Shown: piece by piece, positions 7,365-14,970 of the stretch
How the letters are laid out: the number at the start of each line of letters is the position of its first letter
Position numbering within the stretch: the stretch's first letter is position 1
NCBI GenBank assembly: GCA_947175005.1
Contig: CAMWLD010000004.1
Span: 1-20,325, forward strand
From: an uncultured Ruminococcus sp.
Lineage (GTDB): Bacteria; Bacillota; Clostridia; Oscillospirales; Ruminococcaceae
Length of the DNA: 20,325 nt
Reading direction: 5' to 3'
Position numbers and translations under genes: made by a program
The notes under the pieces: model-generated
What the model was told of the DNA's origin: nothing
The model's input: only the letters and a program-made list of their open reading frames with translations
Database searches by the model: none

Positions 7365-8123
7365 ATGATTATTGTAAAATCCAAGTACGATCTTGAAAAA
7401 ATGCGTCTGGCGGGGCAGATTTCCGCCGACGCGCTCCATTACGGAGGACAGTCGATCCGACCGGGTATGTCCACCTATGAGCTGGATAAGATCATTCATG
7501 ATTATATCGTTAAGCACGGTGCAAAGCCTAACTTTCTTAACTACGGGGGGTTCCCCGGCTCGGCGTGCATTTCGATAAACAACAAGGTGATCCACGGTAT
7601 CCCCTCCAAGCATGAGATTATCAAGGAGGGCGACATTGTAAGCATTGACACAGGTGCTTGCATTGACGGATTCAACGGTGACAATGCCTATACGTTTGCT
7701 GTCGGAAATGTTTCTGAGGAGGCAAAACAGCTGCTCAAAGTTACCGAGGAAAGTCTGTACAAGGGAATTGTGCAGGCTGTTGTCGGCAACAGGGTGGGGG
7801 ATATCTCCCATGCTGTGGAAGAGCACTGCACCTCTTACGGATACGGCGTAGTCAAGGCCTATGTAGGTCACGGGGTGGGGGCTAAGCTCCATGAAGCCCC
7901 GGAGGTGCCCAATTTCGGCAAGCCCGGAAGAGGCCCCAGACTTATAGCGGGTATGACGATCGCAATAGAACCCATGATCAACGCGGTAGGAGATGAGGTC
8001 AAGGTACTCCCGGACGGCTGGACCGTGTTGACAAAATCAGGTTCACTCTCCGCTCACTTTGAGCATACAATCGCAGTTACGTCCGAAGGGCCTGTAATTC
8101 TAACAAAGCCCACAATCATTTAG
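7365..8123 (+). CDS. map: methionine aminopeptidase, type I
   Basis: This is a 252-residue MetAP that removes the initiator methionine from nascent proteins. The five metal ligands are present: D95 (SIDTG), D106 (NGDNAYTF), H169 (GHGVG), E202 (IAIEPM) and E233 (FEHTIAVT). The conserved substrate histidine is H78. ATG 7365 is preferred because AAGAAGG lies 7 nt upstream and family members begin near this MI-VKSKYDLEKMR sequence. An in-frame GTG at 7332 overlaps the adk stop as GTGA and would add 11 residues. Type I without an N-terminal zinc extension. Confidence 0.97.
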   Translation: MIIVKSKYDLEKMRLAGQISADALHYGGQSIRPGMSTYELDKIIHDYIVKHGAKPNFLNYGGFPGSACISINNKVIHGIPSKHEIIKEGDIVSIDTGACIDGFNGDNAYTFAVGNVSEEAKQLLKVTEESLYKGIVQAVVGNRVGDISHAVEEHCTSYGYGVVKAYVGHGVGAKLHEAPEVPNFGKPGRGPRLIAGMTIAIEPMINAVGDEVKVLPDGWTVLTKSGSLSAHFEHTIAVTSEGPVILTKPTII

Positions 8124-8134
8124 AGGGATTCGCT

Positions 8135-8392
8135 ATGGAAAATGCGGTAGGAAGGATCGTCAGAAGCGCGGCGGGACGGGATAAGGGTAAATTTCTCGTT
8201 GTAGTCGCTGCGGATGATGAGTTCGTCATGGTGGCAGACGGTAAGGAGCGCAGACTTGGGAACCTCAAGCGCAAGCGTTTAAAACACGTAAAATTTACCA
8301 ATACTGTTATAGATATGACAAATATTACCGATAAAAAGCTCCGCAGTATAACAGGCGAGTGGAATTTGCGAGCCTGCGATCCCCGCAACTAA
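8135..8392 (+). CDS. KOW-domain RNA-binding protein (L14e-like)
   Basis: This is an 85-residue basic protein with a KOW motif near its N-terminus: [20 protein letters not shown] (about residues 6-25), followed by a basic [16 protein letters not shown] stretch. Related proteins are found between map and infA in many Clostridia and resemble the archaeal/eukaryotic L14e fold by motif. Its role is not established; RNA or ribosome binding is inferred from the motif and location. AGAGGGA lies upstream of ATG 8135. It lies 11 nt after map and 22 nt before infA, so it is clearly in the operon. Confidence 0.9.
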   Translation: MENAVGRIVRSAAGRDKGKFLVVVAADDEFVMVADGKERRLGNLKRKRLKHVKFTNTVIDMTNITDKKLRSITGEWNLRACDPRN

Positions 8393-8414
8393 TACTCTCA
8401 AGGAGGCTGTCAGC

Positions 8415-8633
8415 TTGTCTAAGGAAGATGTTATTGAGATTGAGGGCACGGTTATAGAGGCTCTCCCCAACGCCAACTTTCAGGTTGAGCTTGCAAACGG
8501 ACATAAGATTCTTGCTCATGTTTCGGGTAAACTGAGAATGAACTATATCAGAATCGTTCCCGGCGACAAGGTCACTGTGGAAATGTCTCCATACGATCTA
8601 TCAAAAGGAAGGATCACATGGAGAGCCAAGTGA
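8415..8633 (+). CDS. infA: translation initiation factor IF-1
   Basis: This is a 72-residue IF-1, an OB-fold protein that occupies the 30S A site during initiation with IF-2 and IF-3. Family segments are [39 protein letters not shown], and [20 protein letters not shown]. The start is TTG 8415, fixed by a perfect AAGGAGG (8400-8406) and by the exact family length. There is no alternative ATG near the N-terminus. Confidence 0.98.
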   Translation: MSKEDVIEIEGTVIEALPNANFQVELANGHKILAHVSGKLRMNYIRIVPGDKVTVEMSPYDLSKGRITWRAK

Positions 8634-8666
8634 TTCGGATCAATCTAACACAAGGAGGAATTATCA

Positions 8667-8780
8667 ATGAAAGTAAGACCTTCAGTTAAGCCTATGTGCG
8701 AAAAGTGCAAGGTTATCAAGAGAAAAGGCAAGATAATGATCATCTGCGAAAATCCTAAGCACAAGCAGCGTCAGGGCTGA
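8667..8780 (+). CDS. rpmJ: 50S ribosomal protein L36, zinc-binding form
   Basis: This is a 37-residue L36, beginning [20 protein letters not shown]. Three cysteines and a histidine (C11, C14, C27, H32) form the zinc site of the C+ form. It binds 23S rRNA near the L7/L12 stalk base. AAGGAGG (8652-8658) precedes ATG 8667. The gene is short but full length. Confidence 0.98.
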   Translation: MKVRPSVKPMCEKCKVIKRKGKIMIICENPKHKQRQG

Positions 8781-8913
8781 GTTGCTGCTGCACCCGGGGT
8801 GCGTGTTCTTCGGGACGCGGGCTTTGCAGGGGGGCATGAAATAAGGAAAGATGATATTTATATTGCTTTGAACGGAGTCTGCCGTGTAAATACGGTCGGA
8901 TTCGCCCAAAATT
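8781..8913 (+). promoter_or_regulatory. rpmJ-rpsM spacer with hairpin before the rpsM ribosome binding site
   Basis: This 151-nt gap has a GC-rich hairpin GCACC/GGTGC (8790-8802) and a competing partly bulged hairpin around 8801-8818. A composite helix lies directly before the rpsM ribosome binding site. It pairs 8875-8879 with 8899-8903, then, across a small internal loop, 8881-8886 with 8891-8896, closed by TAAA. It may regulate the alpha-cluster genes, in which S4 is the known repressor in E. coli. I found no convincing promoter here. Confidence 0.35.
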
Positions 8914-8931
8914 ACGGAGGTGTATTTATTA

Positions 8932-9300
8932 ATGGCACGTATAGCCGGTGTTGACCTGCCCAAGAATAAGAGAGTTGAAATAGGACTCACTTATATCTAC
9001 GGTATAGGCCGTAAATCTGCGAGCGTTATTCTCGCAAGCACAGGTGTAAACCCTGATACAAGAGTAAAGGATCTGACTGAGGACGACGTTTCCAAGCTCA
9101 GAGAATATATTGACCACAATCTGGTGGTGGAGGGCGACCTTAGAAGAAATGTTGCTCTTAACATCAAGCGGTTGGTTGAGATCCAGTGCTACAGAGGGGT
9201 CCGTCACCGCAAGGGACTGCCCGTAAGAGGTCAGAGAACCAAGACCAACGCCAGAACACGCAAGGGTCCTGTTAAGACCATTGCAAATAAGAAGAAGTAA
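8932..9300 (+). CDS. rpsM: 30S ribosomal protein S13
   Basis: This is a 122-residue S13 of the small-subunit head, contacting P-site tRNA and forming bridges to L5. It begins [20 protein letters not shown], carries the helix-two-turn-helix region, and ends with the basic [20 protein letters not shown] tail. ATG 8932 is chosen over the in-frame GTG at 8920, because that GTG is part of the ACGGAGG ribosome binding site and the family starts MARIAG. Confidence 0.98.
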   Translation: MARIAGVDLPKNKRVEIGLTYIYGIGRKSASVILASTGVNPDTRVKDLTEDDVSKLREYIDHNLVVEGDLRRNVALNIKRLVEIQCYRGVRHRKGLPVRGQRTKTNARTRKGPVKTIANKKK

Positions 9301-9314
9301 GGAGGGTATGAACT

Positions 9315-9716
9315 ATGGCTCAGCAGAAAGGTAAAAAGACTACTGTAAGACGCCGCCGTGAGCGCAAGAATATTGAAAACGGCGCTGTTCATATTCAGTC
9401 CACCTTTAACAATACGATTGTAACAGTTTCCGATATACAGGGCAACGTTATTTCATGGGCGTCCGCCGGTGAAATGGGCTTCAGAGGCTCTAAGAAATCC
9501 ACTCCTTTTGCGGCTCAGACCGCTGCGGAGACAGCTGCAAAGGCTGCTATGGAGCACGGCCTCAAGACTGTTGAGGTTTTCGTAAAGGGCCCGGGCGCAG
9601 GACGTGAGGCGGCTATAAGAGCGCTCCAGCAGGTAGGTCTTGAGGTAAGACTTATCAAGGATGTAACTCCTATTCCTCATAACGGCTGCCGTCCTCCCAA
9701 GAGAAGACGCGTCTAA
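9315..9716 (+). CDS. rpsK: 30S ribosomal protein S11
   Basis: This is a 133-residue S11 of the small-subunit platform, lining the mRNA exit near the Shine-Dalgarno helix. Family segments are [56 protein letters not shown] and the C-terminal [25 protein letters not shown] (9300-9306) precedes ATG 9315, which lies 14 nt after rpsM. Confidence 0.98.
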   Translation: MAQQKGKKTTVRRRRERKNIENGAVHIQSTFNNTIVTVSDIQGNVISWASAGEMGFRGSKKSTPFAAQTAAETAAKAAMEHGLKTVEVFVKGPGAGREAAIRALQQVGLEVRLIKDVTPIPHNGCRPPKRRRV

Positions 9717-9738
9717 TTTACAGGAGGTGTAATGTAAA

Positions 9739-10344
9739 ATGGCTATAAACAGAGAACCTATCCTCAAAAGATGCAGATACCTTGGGATAAGCCCTATGGT
9801 CATGGGCGTTTCCAAGGAGTCTAAGAGGTTTACCAAGCCCGGTGTGGCTAACACCCGCAAGAAGGTTTCAGAATACGGGATGCAGCTGAAGGAAAAGCAG
9901 AAGCTGAAGTTCATCTACGGCGTTCTGGAAAAGCCTTTCCGTCACTATTTCGAGATCGCCTCCAAAATGGAGGGCAAGGCCGGTGACAATCTGGTAACGA
10001 TCCTCGAATCCAGACTGGATAATGTGGTCTACAGAATGGGCTACGCTCTCACAAGACGTGAGGCAAGGCAGCTGGTTACACATAAGCATTTCTCGGTAAA
10101 CGGTCAGAGAGTGGATATCCCCTCTTACCGCGTAAAGCCCGGAGATGTTGTTACTCTTCATGAGAAGAGCAGAAGCAGCGCAAAGTTCAAGGATGTCCTG
10201 GAACAGACCAATGGCAGAGTTGTTCCTCTGTGGCTGGAATCCGACAGAGACAATTTCTCGGCAAAGATCGTTCGCGCTCCCATTACCGACGACCTTGATT
10301 ACGAGACTCAGACACACCTGATAGTCGAGCTGTACAGCAAGTAA
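9739..10344 (+). CDS. rpsD: 30S ribosomal protein S4, zinc-free form
   Basis: This is a 201-residue S4, a 16S rRNA assembly-initiating protein that in E. coli represses the alpha operon. The N-terminal region has a single cysteine (RCRYLG) and lacks the cysteine cluster of zinc-type S4. The S4 RNA-binding domain is clear: SRLDNVVYRMGYALTRREAR and LVTHKHFSVNGQRVDIPSY (about residues 90-135). CAGGAGGTG precedes ATG 9739. In B. subtilis rpsD lies elsewhere; here it is inside the cluster, as in E. coli and many Clostridia. Confidence 0.98.
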   Translation: MAINREPILKRCRYLGISPMVMGVSKESKRFTKPGVANTRKKVSEYGMQLKEKQKLKFIYGVLEKPFRHYFEIASKMEGKAGDNLVTILESRLDNVVYRMGYALTRREARQLVTHKHFSVNGQRVDIPSYRVKPGDVVTLHEKSRSSAKFKDVLEQTNGRVVPLWLESDRDNFSAKIVRAPITDDLDYETQTHLIVELYSK

Positions 10345-10395
10345 TCCTTGCGGTACTGCAAAACATCATAATGCGATCATAGGAGGGTTTTATAA

Positions 10396-11349
10396 ATGCT
10401 TGAAAAAATCGAAAAGCCGGAAATCGAAACCGTAAACCCGGAAGCTAACGGCACATACGGTATGTTCGTTCTCGCTCCTTTGGAGCGCGGCTATGGCACT
10501 ACACTGGGAAACTCTCTCAGACGAGTGCTGCTCTCCTCGCTTCCGGGTGTGGCTGTTACCTCTGTTAAGATTGACGGCGTGCACCATGAACTTTCAACTA
10601 TCCCCGGGGTCAAGGAGGATGTTACCGAAATTATCCTTAACCTTAAAGGGCTTACTGCAAAGCTTTACGGAGAGGGTCCGAAGACCATATACATTGAAGC
10701 CGAGGACGAGTGCGAGGTCACCGCAGGCGATATCAAAACCGATTCCGAGGTGGACATTCTTTTCCCGGATATGCATATTGCAACGCTGGGCAAGGACGCA
10801 AAGCTTTATATGGAAATAACCATTGACCGAGGCAGGGGATATGTTCCCGCCGAAAAAAACAAGCAGCTTTTCAACCTTGGCATAGATGTTATTGCCGTTG
10901 ACTCCATTTACACCCCTGTTCTGAAGGTCAACTTCAGGGTGGAGGACACAAGACTCGGGCAGGTAACGGACTATGACAAGCTCTTCTTAGAGGTATGGAC
11001 CGACGGAACTGTTTCCGCAAAGGAAGCTGTTTCCCAGGCGGCAAATCTGCTGATAGAGCACCTCAAGAGCTTCTCCAACCTTTCGGATGAATCCGCTATT
11101 ACGGACATTATGGTTGAGAAGGATGACAAGGGCAAGGAAAAGATACTGGAGATGACCATTGAAGAACTGGATCTCTCGGTACGTTCTTTCAACTGCTTGA
11201 AGCGTGCGGGTATCAACACTGTTGAAGATCTGATAAGCAAATCAGAAGAAGAAATGATGAAGGTCAGAAACCTTGGAAAGAAATCCTTTGACGAGGTCAA
11301 GGAGAAGCTCCAGTCACTGGGCTTTGATCTCAGCACCGAGGAAGAATGA
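10396..11349 (+). CDS. rpoA: RNA polymerase alpha subunit
   Basis: This is a 317-residue alpha subunit. The N-terminal assembly domain (about 1-230) includes [20 protein letters not shown]. The C-terminal DNA-binding domain (about 255-312) includes [14 protein letters not shown] and [17 protein letters not shown]263, N266, and the GKKS segment, the residues equivalent to those that touch UP-element DNA in E. coli, are kept, consistent with the AT-rich element before the rplN promoter. AGGAGGG precedes ATG 10396. Confidence 0.98.
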   Translation: MLEKIEKPEIETVNPEANGTYGMFVLAPLERGYGTTLGNSLRRVLLSSLPGVAVTSVKIDGVHHELSTIPGVKEDVTEIILNLKGLTAKLYGEGPKTIYIEAEDECEVTAGDIKTDSEVDILFPDMHIATLGKDAKLYMEITIDRGRGYVPAEKNKQLFNLGIDVIAVDSIYTPVLKVNFRVEDTRLGQVTDYDKLFLEVWTDGTVSAKEAVSQAANLLIEHLKSFSNLSDESAITDIMVEKDDKGKEKILEMTIEELDLSVRSFNCLKRAGINTVEDLISKSEEEMMKVRNLGKKSFDEVKEKLQSLGFDLSTEEE

Positions 11350-11382
11350 TCTTATATTAGATAATGTAAGGAGTGAAATCTA

Positions 11383-11724
11383 ATGCCGGGAACCAGAAAA
11401 CTGGGTCGCTCCAGCGACCACAGAAAGGCAATGCTCAGAGCAATGGTAACTTTTCTGCTTGAAAACGGCAGAATAGAAACCACCGTAACGAGGGCAAAGG
11501 AAGTCCGCTGCATGGCTGAGAAGATGATAACCACAGCTAAGACCAACGATCTGCACTCTAAGCGTCAGGTTCTCGCATACGTAACAAAGGAAGATGTTGT
11601 CAAGAAGCTTTTTGACGAGATCGCTCCCAAGTATGCGGATGTAAAGGGCGGTTACACAAGAATTATCAAGACAGGTCCCCGTAGGGGCGACGCTGCCGAG
11701 ATGGCGGTAATTGAGCTTGTTTGA
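11383..11724 (+). CDS. rplQ: 50S ribosomal protein L17
   Basis: This is a 113-residue L17, located near the polypeptide exit tunnel. The basic N-terminus [20 protein letters not shown], the [13 protein letters not shown] segment and the C-terminal [20 protein letters not shown] identify it. AAGGAGTG lies before ATG 11383. It is the last gene of the cluster, 28 nt before the terminator. Confidence 0.98.
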   Translation: MPGTRKLGRSSDHRKAMLRAMVTFLLENGRIETTVTRAKEVRCMAEKMITTAKTNDLHSKRQVLAYVTKEDVVKKLFDEIAPKYADVKGGYTRIIKTGPRRGDAAEMAVIELV

Positions 11725-11752
11725 GCTGGGCTTAACAAAAGAATTTTGATTG

Positions 11753-11789
11753 TAAGGCAGGAGTGTTTCGCTCCTGCCTTATTATTTTA
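11753..11789 (+). terminator. intrinsic terminator of the ribosomal cluster
   Basis: TAAGGCAGGAG (11753-11763) pairs perfectly with CTCCTGCCTTA (11771-11781) around a 7-nt loop, followed by a T-rich tail (TTATTTTAT). Its place just after rplQ marks the end of the alpha cluster transcript. Confidence 0.93.
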
Positions 11790-11820
11790 TGGAGATCGGA
11801 AATTGGATTTTGGGGTATGA

Positions 11821-11874
11821 CTTTAGCGAATTTTAACAAAATATAATGTTGATTTTATTGCAATTTCGCTAAAG
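11821..11874. repeat. inverted repeat CTTTAGCGAA...TTCGCTAAAG upstream of the EAL-gene promoters
   Basis: CTTTAGCGAA (11821-11830) and TTCGCTAAAG (11865-11874) are perfect 10-bp inverted arms 34 nt apart (about 44 bp centre to centre). The right arm ends 6 nt before a -35 box. The left arm lies in the 11-mer GACTTTAGCGA (11819-11829), which recurs exactly at 14975-14985 in the terminator downstream of the YopX-like gene. There is no T run after either arm, so this is not a normal terminator. It could be an operator or the remnant of a small repeat element. Confidence 0.55.
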
Positions 11875-11880
11875 ATGCCG

Positions 11881-11909
11881 TTGACAATATTTACGGTATA
11901 TGCTAAAAT
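11881..11909 (+). promoter_or_regulatory. distal promoter (P1) upstream of the GGDEF/EAL gene
   Basis: TTGACA (11881-11886), 17-nt spacer, TAAAAT (11904-11909), with TG at 11901-11902 giving an extended -10. The predicted start is near 11916, about 237 nt before the gene. The AT-rich stretch 11910-12037 shows no credible ORF. Confidence 0.75.
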
Positions 11910-12037
11910 AATGATGTAAAAAGTATGGGGATATTTTGAAAATACGTTCGGCTGTGTGCCCTTTGATTTAAATTAAAAGCATATTCAATGTTGTATGGCT
12001 GTTAATAACATTTTAAAAAATATAAATATTCAATTAA

Positions 12038-12066
12038 TTGACATTACTTCCGAAAAGTGGTATAAT
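12038..12066 (+). promoter_or_regulatory. proximal promoter (P2) of the GGDEF/EAL gene
   Basis: TTGACA (12038-12043), 17-nt spacer, TATAAT (12061-12066), with TG at 12058-12059. Both hexamers are perfect consensus and the -10 is extended. The predicted start is near 12073, giving an 80-nt leader. I looked for a cyclic-di-GMP riboswitch in the leader and saw none. Confidence 0.85.
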
Positions 12067-12152
12067 CATAATTATATTAAGCAGACATTTCATATGCGGG
12101 CAAAACAATTTCACGATTCTTGGGAATATTCTTTTGAAAGGTGGTTTTGAGC

Positions 12153-14090
12153 GTGCCGATACATGCACAGTGCTGCGGGCTTTTTATAATGCTTGTGCTC
12201 CTATACTTCTACAAAAGCCAAAAATCTATAAAGCTCAACACCGAAAGATCTTTTTGGAATGCCTTTTGTATGACTATTGTCTGTATTGTTCTTGATATTA
12301 CCTCCTGTGTTACCATATGCAGGATGGATTTTTTCCCGATGCCGCTGGTGCGGTTTGTGGCAAAGGCGTATTTGGTTTCGCTGGTGGGTGTTACCTTTTT
12401 TGCGCTGATGTATATTTGCACGGATATTTACAGCGTAAAGGAAATGTATATAAAGCGATTGCGGCGGTATCTGGCGTTTGCGCTGACGGCGGCGGTGTTG
12501 ATATTCGTTGTGCCCATAGAGCTGTTTTACGATAAGGATGAGGGGCAGCTTTATTCCTACGGGCCGTCTACTGTTGTGGCGTACATATTTGCGGCGCTGA
12601 CTATGATAATGATGGGCACATTGCTGGTGCGAAAGCGGAAGGAGATAACCAAAAGCCGCTTGGAGGCGGTGGCTATGCTGCTTGGCATATGGCTCGTTGC
12701 GGTTGTGACACAGTTTATTTTCCCAAAGCTTTTGCTGGTAGGCTTTGCCTGTGCGGCGGGTATGCTGGTGCTTTATCTTAAAATGGAAAACCCGGGTTAC
12801 AATATCGACAGGCAGACGGGGCTGTTCAATAACAGTGCGTTTTTGCAATATTCAAAGCAGCTTTATGATATGAAGTCGTCCTTTTCCGTTTTGGCGATCG
12901 TTATTGAACGCAGCTGCTTCAGATCTATTTCCAGTGAGCTGGAGGACGCTGTCATTGCCGAGGCGGTGCAGTATTTGCTAAGTATTCCCGATACAAGAGT
13001 TTTCAGGATCACCAGTACGGAAATTATGCTTATATTTTCCGATAAGGATACCGCAAGGGAGAATATGGAAAGCGTCCGCAGGCGCTTTGGGCAGCCTTGG
13101 GGGAAGAGCAGGGGAGTTATTGTGTCCCCTTACTGGATATATGCGGAGGATTCACTTTTGGCGGATAATACTATAGATCTGCTTTATCTTATTCGTTATG
13201 CAAGGCAGAACAGCAAGGAGCTTGCGGAAACAAGATTTTTTGAGATAGAAAATGAATTTGTCCGTATAAGGCGTGAGGAAAAGGATATTGAGGGGCTTAT
13301 TGCCGACGCTTTGAAAAATGATTGGGTGGAGGTTTGGTATCAGCCCATTTATTCCACCGAGGAGGGCAGATTTACCTCCGCAGAGGCGCTTATCCGTATC
13401 CGCACCAACACGGGCAAGCTTTATCAGCCGGGGAATTTCATTGACATTGCCGAGCGCAACGGGACGATAATGCAGTTGGGGGAAACGGTTTTTGAAAAGG
13501 TTTGCAGGTTTTTAAAGGAATATGACATAAACGCCATGGGGCTTGATTATATCGAGGTCAATCTGTCGGTCATTCAGTGCGCTTACAGTCAGCTGGCGGA
13601 GGATTATATCCGCATAATGGAGGAATACGAGGTAGAGCCGGGGCTTATCAATCTGGAGATAACCGAGTCCGCTTCCATAAACGCCCGCAAGACCCTGCTG
13701 CGGAATATGGAGAGCCTGCGCAAATACGGCGTTACATTCTCCCTTGACGATTTCGGCACGGGGCAGTCAAACCTTGATTATATAGTGGATATGCCCGTTC
13801 AGATAGTGAAATTTGACAAGGGCATGACGGGGGCGTATTTTGAAAACGGCAAGGCGAAGTACATTATGGACGCTGCCATGGGAATGATTCAGGGTATGAA
13901 CCTTAAAATAGTTTCCGAGGGGATAGAGAGCGAGAGTCAGTTCAATGTAATGCGTGAGCTGGGGATAAACTATATTCAGGGATATTATTTCTCAAAGCCC
14001 TTGCCTGCGGACGAATTTGTAAAGTTCATCAGGGAAAACCAGTGCACTGACAGAGGCAAGAAGCAGGAGGCAAGAAGCAAGAGAGCGTAG
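12153..14090 (+). CDS. 7-TM, degenerate GGDEF, EAL protein (predicted cyclic-di-GMP phosphodiesterase)
   Basis: This is a 645-residue membrane protein. Seven hydrophobic segments lie at about 8-22, 35-54, 66-90, 105-126, 138-159, 169-190 and 192-210. A diverged GGDEF domain follows (about 215-360): the RQTGLFN motif is kept, but the active-site loop reads ITSTEI instead of GGDEF, so cyclase activity is unlikely. The EAL domain (about 385-628) keeps E411 (EAL), N470, E502, D532-D533 (DDFGTG), K553, E589 and Q609, so hydrolysis of cyclic-di-GMP is expected. GTG 12153 is chosen because AAAGGTGG (12137-12144) lies 8 nt upstream; GTG 12141 overlaps that site. The last 13 codons are made of the heptad repeat, producing a basic tail. 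Confidence 0.93.
   Translation: MPIHAQCCGLFIMLVLLYFYKSQKSIKLNTERSFWNAFCMTIVCIVLDITSCVTICRMDFFPMPLVRFVAKAYLVSLVGVTFFALMYICTDIYSVKEMYIKRLRRYLAFALTAAVLIFVVPIELFYDKDEGQLYSYGPSTVVAYIFAALTMIMMGTLLVRKRKEITKSRLEAVAMLLGIWLVAVVTQFIFPKLLLVGFACAAGMLVLYLKMENPGYNIDRQTGLFNNSAFLQYSKQLYDMKSSFSVLAIVIERSCFRSISSELEDAVIAEAVQYLLSIPDTRVFRITSTEIMLIFSDKDTARENMESVRRRFGQPWGKSRGVIVSPYWIYAEDSLLADNTIDLLYLIRYARQNSKELAETRFFEIENEFVRIRREEKDIEGLIADALKNDWVEVWYQPIYSTEEGRFTSAEALIRIRTNTGKLYQPGNFIDIAERNGTIMQLGETVFEKVCRFLKEYDINAMGLDYIEVNLSVIQCAYSQLAEDYIRIMEEYEVEPGLINLEITESASINARKTLLRNMESLRKYGVTFSLDDFGTGQSNLDYIVDMPVQIVKFDKGMTGAYFENGKAKYIMDAAMGMIQGMNLKIVSEGIESESQFNVMRELGINYIQGYYFSKPLPADEFVKFIRENQCTDRGKKQEARSKRA
14052..14086 (+). repeat. 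degenerate heptanucleotide repeat at the 3' end of the EAL gene
   Basis: Five units in a row: AGAGGCA (14052), AGAAGCA (14059), GGAGGCA (14066), AGAAGCA (14073), AGAGAGC (14080), ending one base before the stop TAG (14088-14090). The consensus AGARGCA is the same type as the array at 2592-2627. In the coding frame it gives a lysine/arginine-rich tail (RGKKQEARSKRA) beyond the EAL domain. Confidence 0.75.
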
Positions 14091-14105
14091 GTCTGCTGTT
14101 CATTT

Positions 14106-14133
14106 CCGTAAACTTTGTAAACTGCGTTTACGG
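14106..14133 (+). terminator. possible weak terminator after the EAL gene
   Basis: CCGTAAAC (14106-14113) pairs with GTTTACGG (14126-14133) across a 12-nt loop. A second GTAAAC copy (14117-14122) could pair with the same arm. A T run is lacking directly after the stem, so termination would be inefficient; an ACAATTTT tract begins 4 nt later. Confidence 0.35.
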
Positions 14134-14179
14134 GAACAATTTTCCAAGCAAAATTTACAAAAAAAATTAACAAATGCTA

Positions 14180-14208
14180 TTGCATTTTTAGGAGAAATGT
14201 GTTATAAT
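14180..14208 (+). promoter_or_regulatory. promoter of the YopX-like gene
   Basis: TTGCAT (14180-14185), 17-nt spacer, TATAAT (14203-14208), with TG at 14200-14201 (extended -10). The predicted start is near 14215. The upstream region (14150-14178) is AT-rich. Confidence 0.82.
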
Positions 14209-14281
14209 TATTAATAAGGAAATTGAAGATATGTTTGTATCTTCCGTAAATCAATTTAAAGCCGAGGAGAGCGAGTGCACT

Positions 14282-14953
14282 ATGTCGTTACAGCGGTATA
14301 GGATCATATATCCCGACTGCTTGTTCAGAGCCTTGAAGACTTACAAGAATATTGAACCTCCCGAAGATATGTGGGCGGAGGGTGCTATTTGCGCCGGCGA
14401 GCGGGGAGAGATGTATATCATCAACCGCCGTCAGGGAGATGGTGTTTACGGATTTACCGAATTTCAGTGGGACACGCTGGGGCTGTGGTCGGGGTTTGCC
14501 GACGGCGAACGTACCGATATTTTTGAGGGGGATATTGTTAAGATAACGCAGTTTGCCCCTGCTGCTCCCGAGCAGGCTGCTGTCAGTGATAATGAAGAGG
14601 AGAATCCCTTTTCCGAATATGTTCCCGACACGTTTACTCCGTTTTTTAAGGAGGACGACGAGGAGGAAGAGCCGGAGGAGAGGGAGGTCTTTTCGGAAAT
14701 TCCCGATGACGCTGTGGAGGTCGCCTCTGTGGAGGGGGTAGTGTACATGAGCGAGGGAATGTTCTATATACAGTATTTTGATAAAAATACGGGGTGCTTG
14801 TCTGCGCTGCCCTTATACCCGTACTTCTTTTATGACGGGCTTCCCGCCCCTTTTACTGCGGTAAAGGTGGAGGGGAATTTGTATGATGATGAGGACCTGT
14901 ATAAGCAAGTGCTTCATTTGGATATGTTTATGGGCGGACAAATGGGTGCGTAA
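14282..14953 (+). CDS. YopX-like (phage-type) protein with acidic insert
   Basis: This is 223 residues from ATG 14282. The segment FQWDTLGLWSGFADGERTDI followed by FEGDIVKI (about residues 60-87) matches the YopX pattern (T-x-G-x-x-x-G-x-x-D ... I-[FY]-E-G-D-I-V). Near the end AVKVEGNLYDDEDL matches the domain's terminal V-x-G-N-[IL]-[YF]-[ED] motif. Between them is a long acidic, proline-containing insertion (about residues 98-150, with DDEEEEPEEREV). YopX proteins are common in phages of Firmicutes; their function is unknown. An ATG at 14231 would add 17 residues, but its AAGGA sits at the predicted transcript start. ATG 14282 has GAGGAG about 12 nt upstream. The choice is uncertain. Confidence 0.75.
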   Translation: MSLQRYRIIYPDCLFRALKTYKNIEPPEDMWAEGAICAGERGEMYIINRRQGDGVYGFTEFQWDTLGLWSGFADGERTDIFEGDIVKITQFAPAAPEQAAVSDNEEENPFSEYVPDTFTPFFKEDDEEEEPEEREVFSEIPDDAVEVASVEGVVYMSEGMFYIQYFDKNTGCLSALPLYPYFFYDGLPAPFTAVKVEGNLYDDEDLYKQVLHLDMFMGGQMGA

Positions 14954-14970
14954 ATTTTAAGTGTACGTTT

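Noticed and set aside
8824..8860. Possible promoter TTGCAG...TATTTA before rpsM
   Set aside because: The spacing of the two boxes is about 25 nt. With a 17-nt spacer the -10 would read AAAGAT, which is too weak to claim.
12073..12152. Cyclic-di-GMP riboswitch in the leader of the EAL gene
   Set aside because: The leader is only about 80 nt and lacks the conserved riboswitch sequence blocks and a matching stem layout.
14014..14090. Heptad region as a small CRISPR array
   Set aside because: Units are 7 bp, contiguous, with no spacers, and lie in a reading frame.
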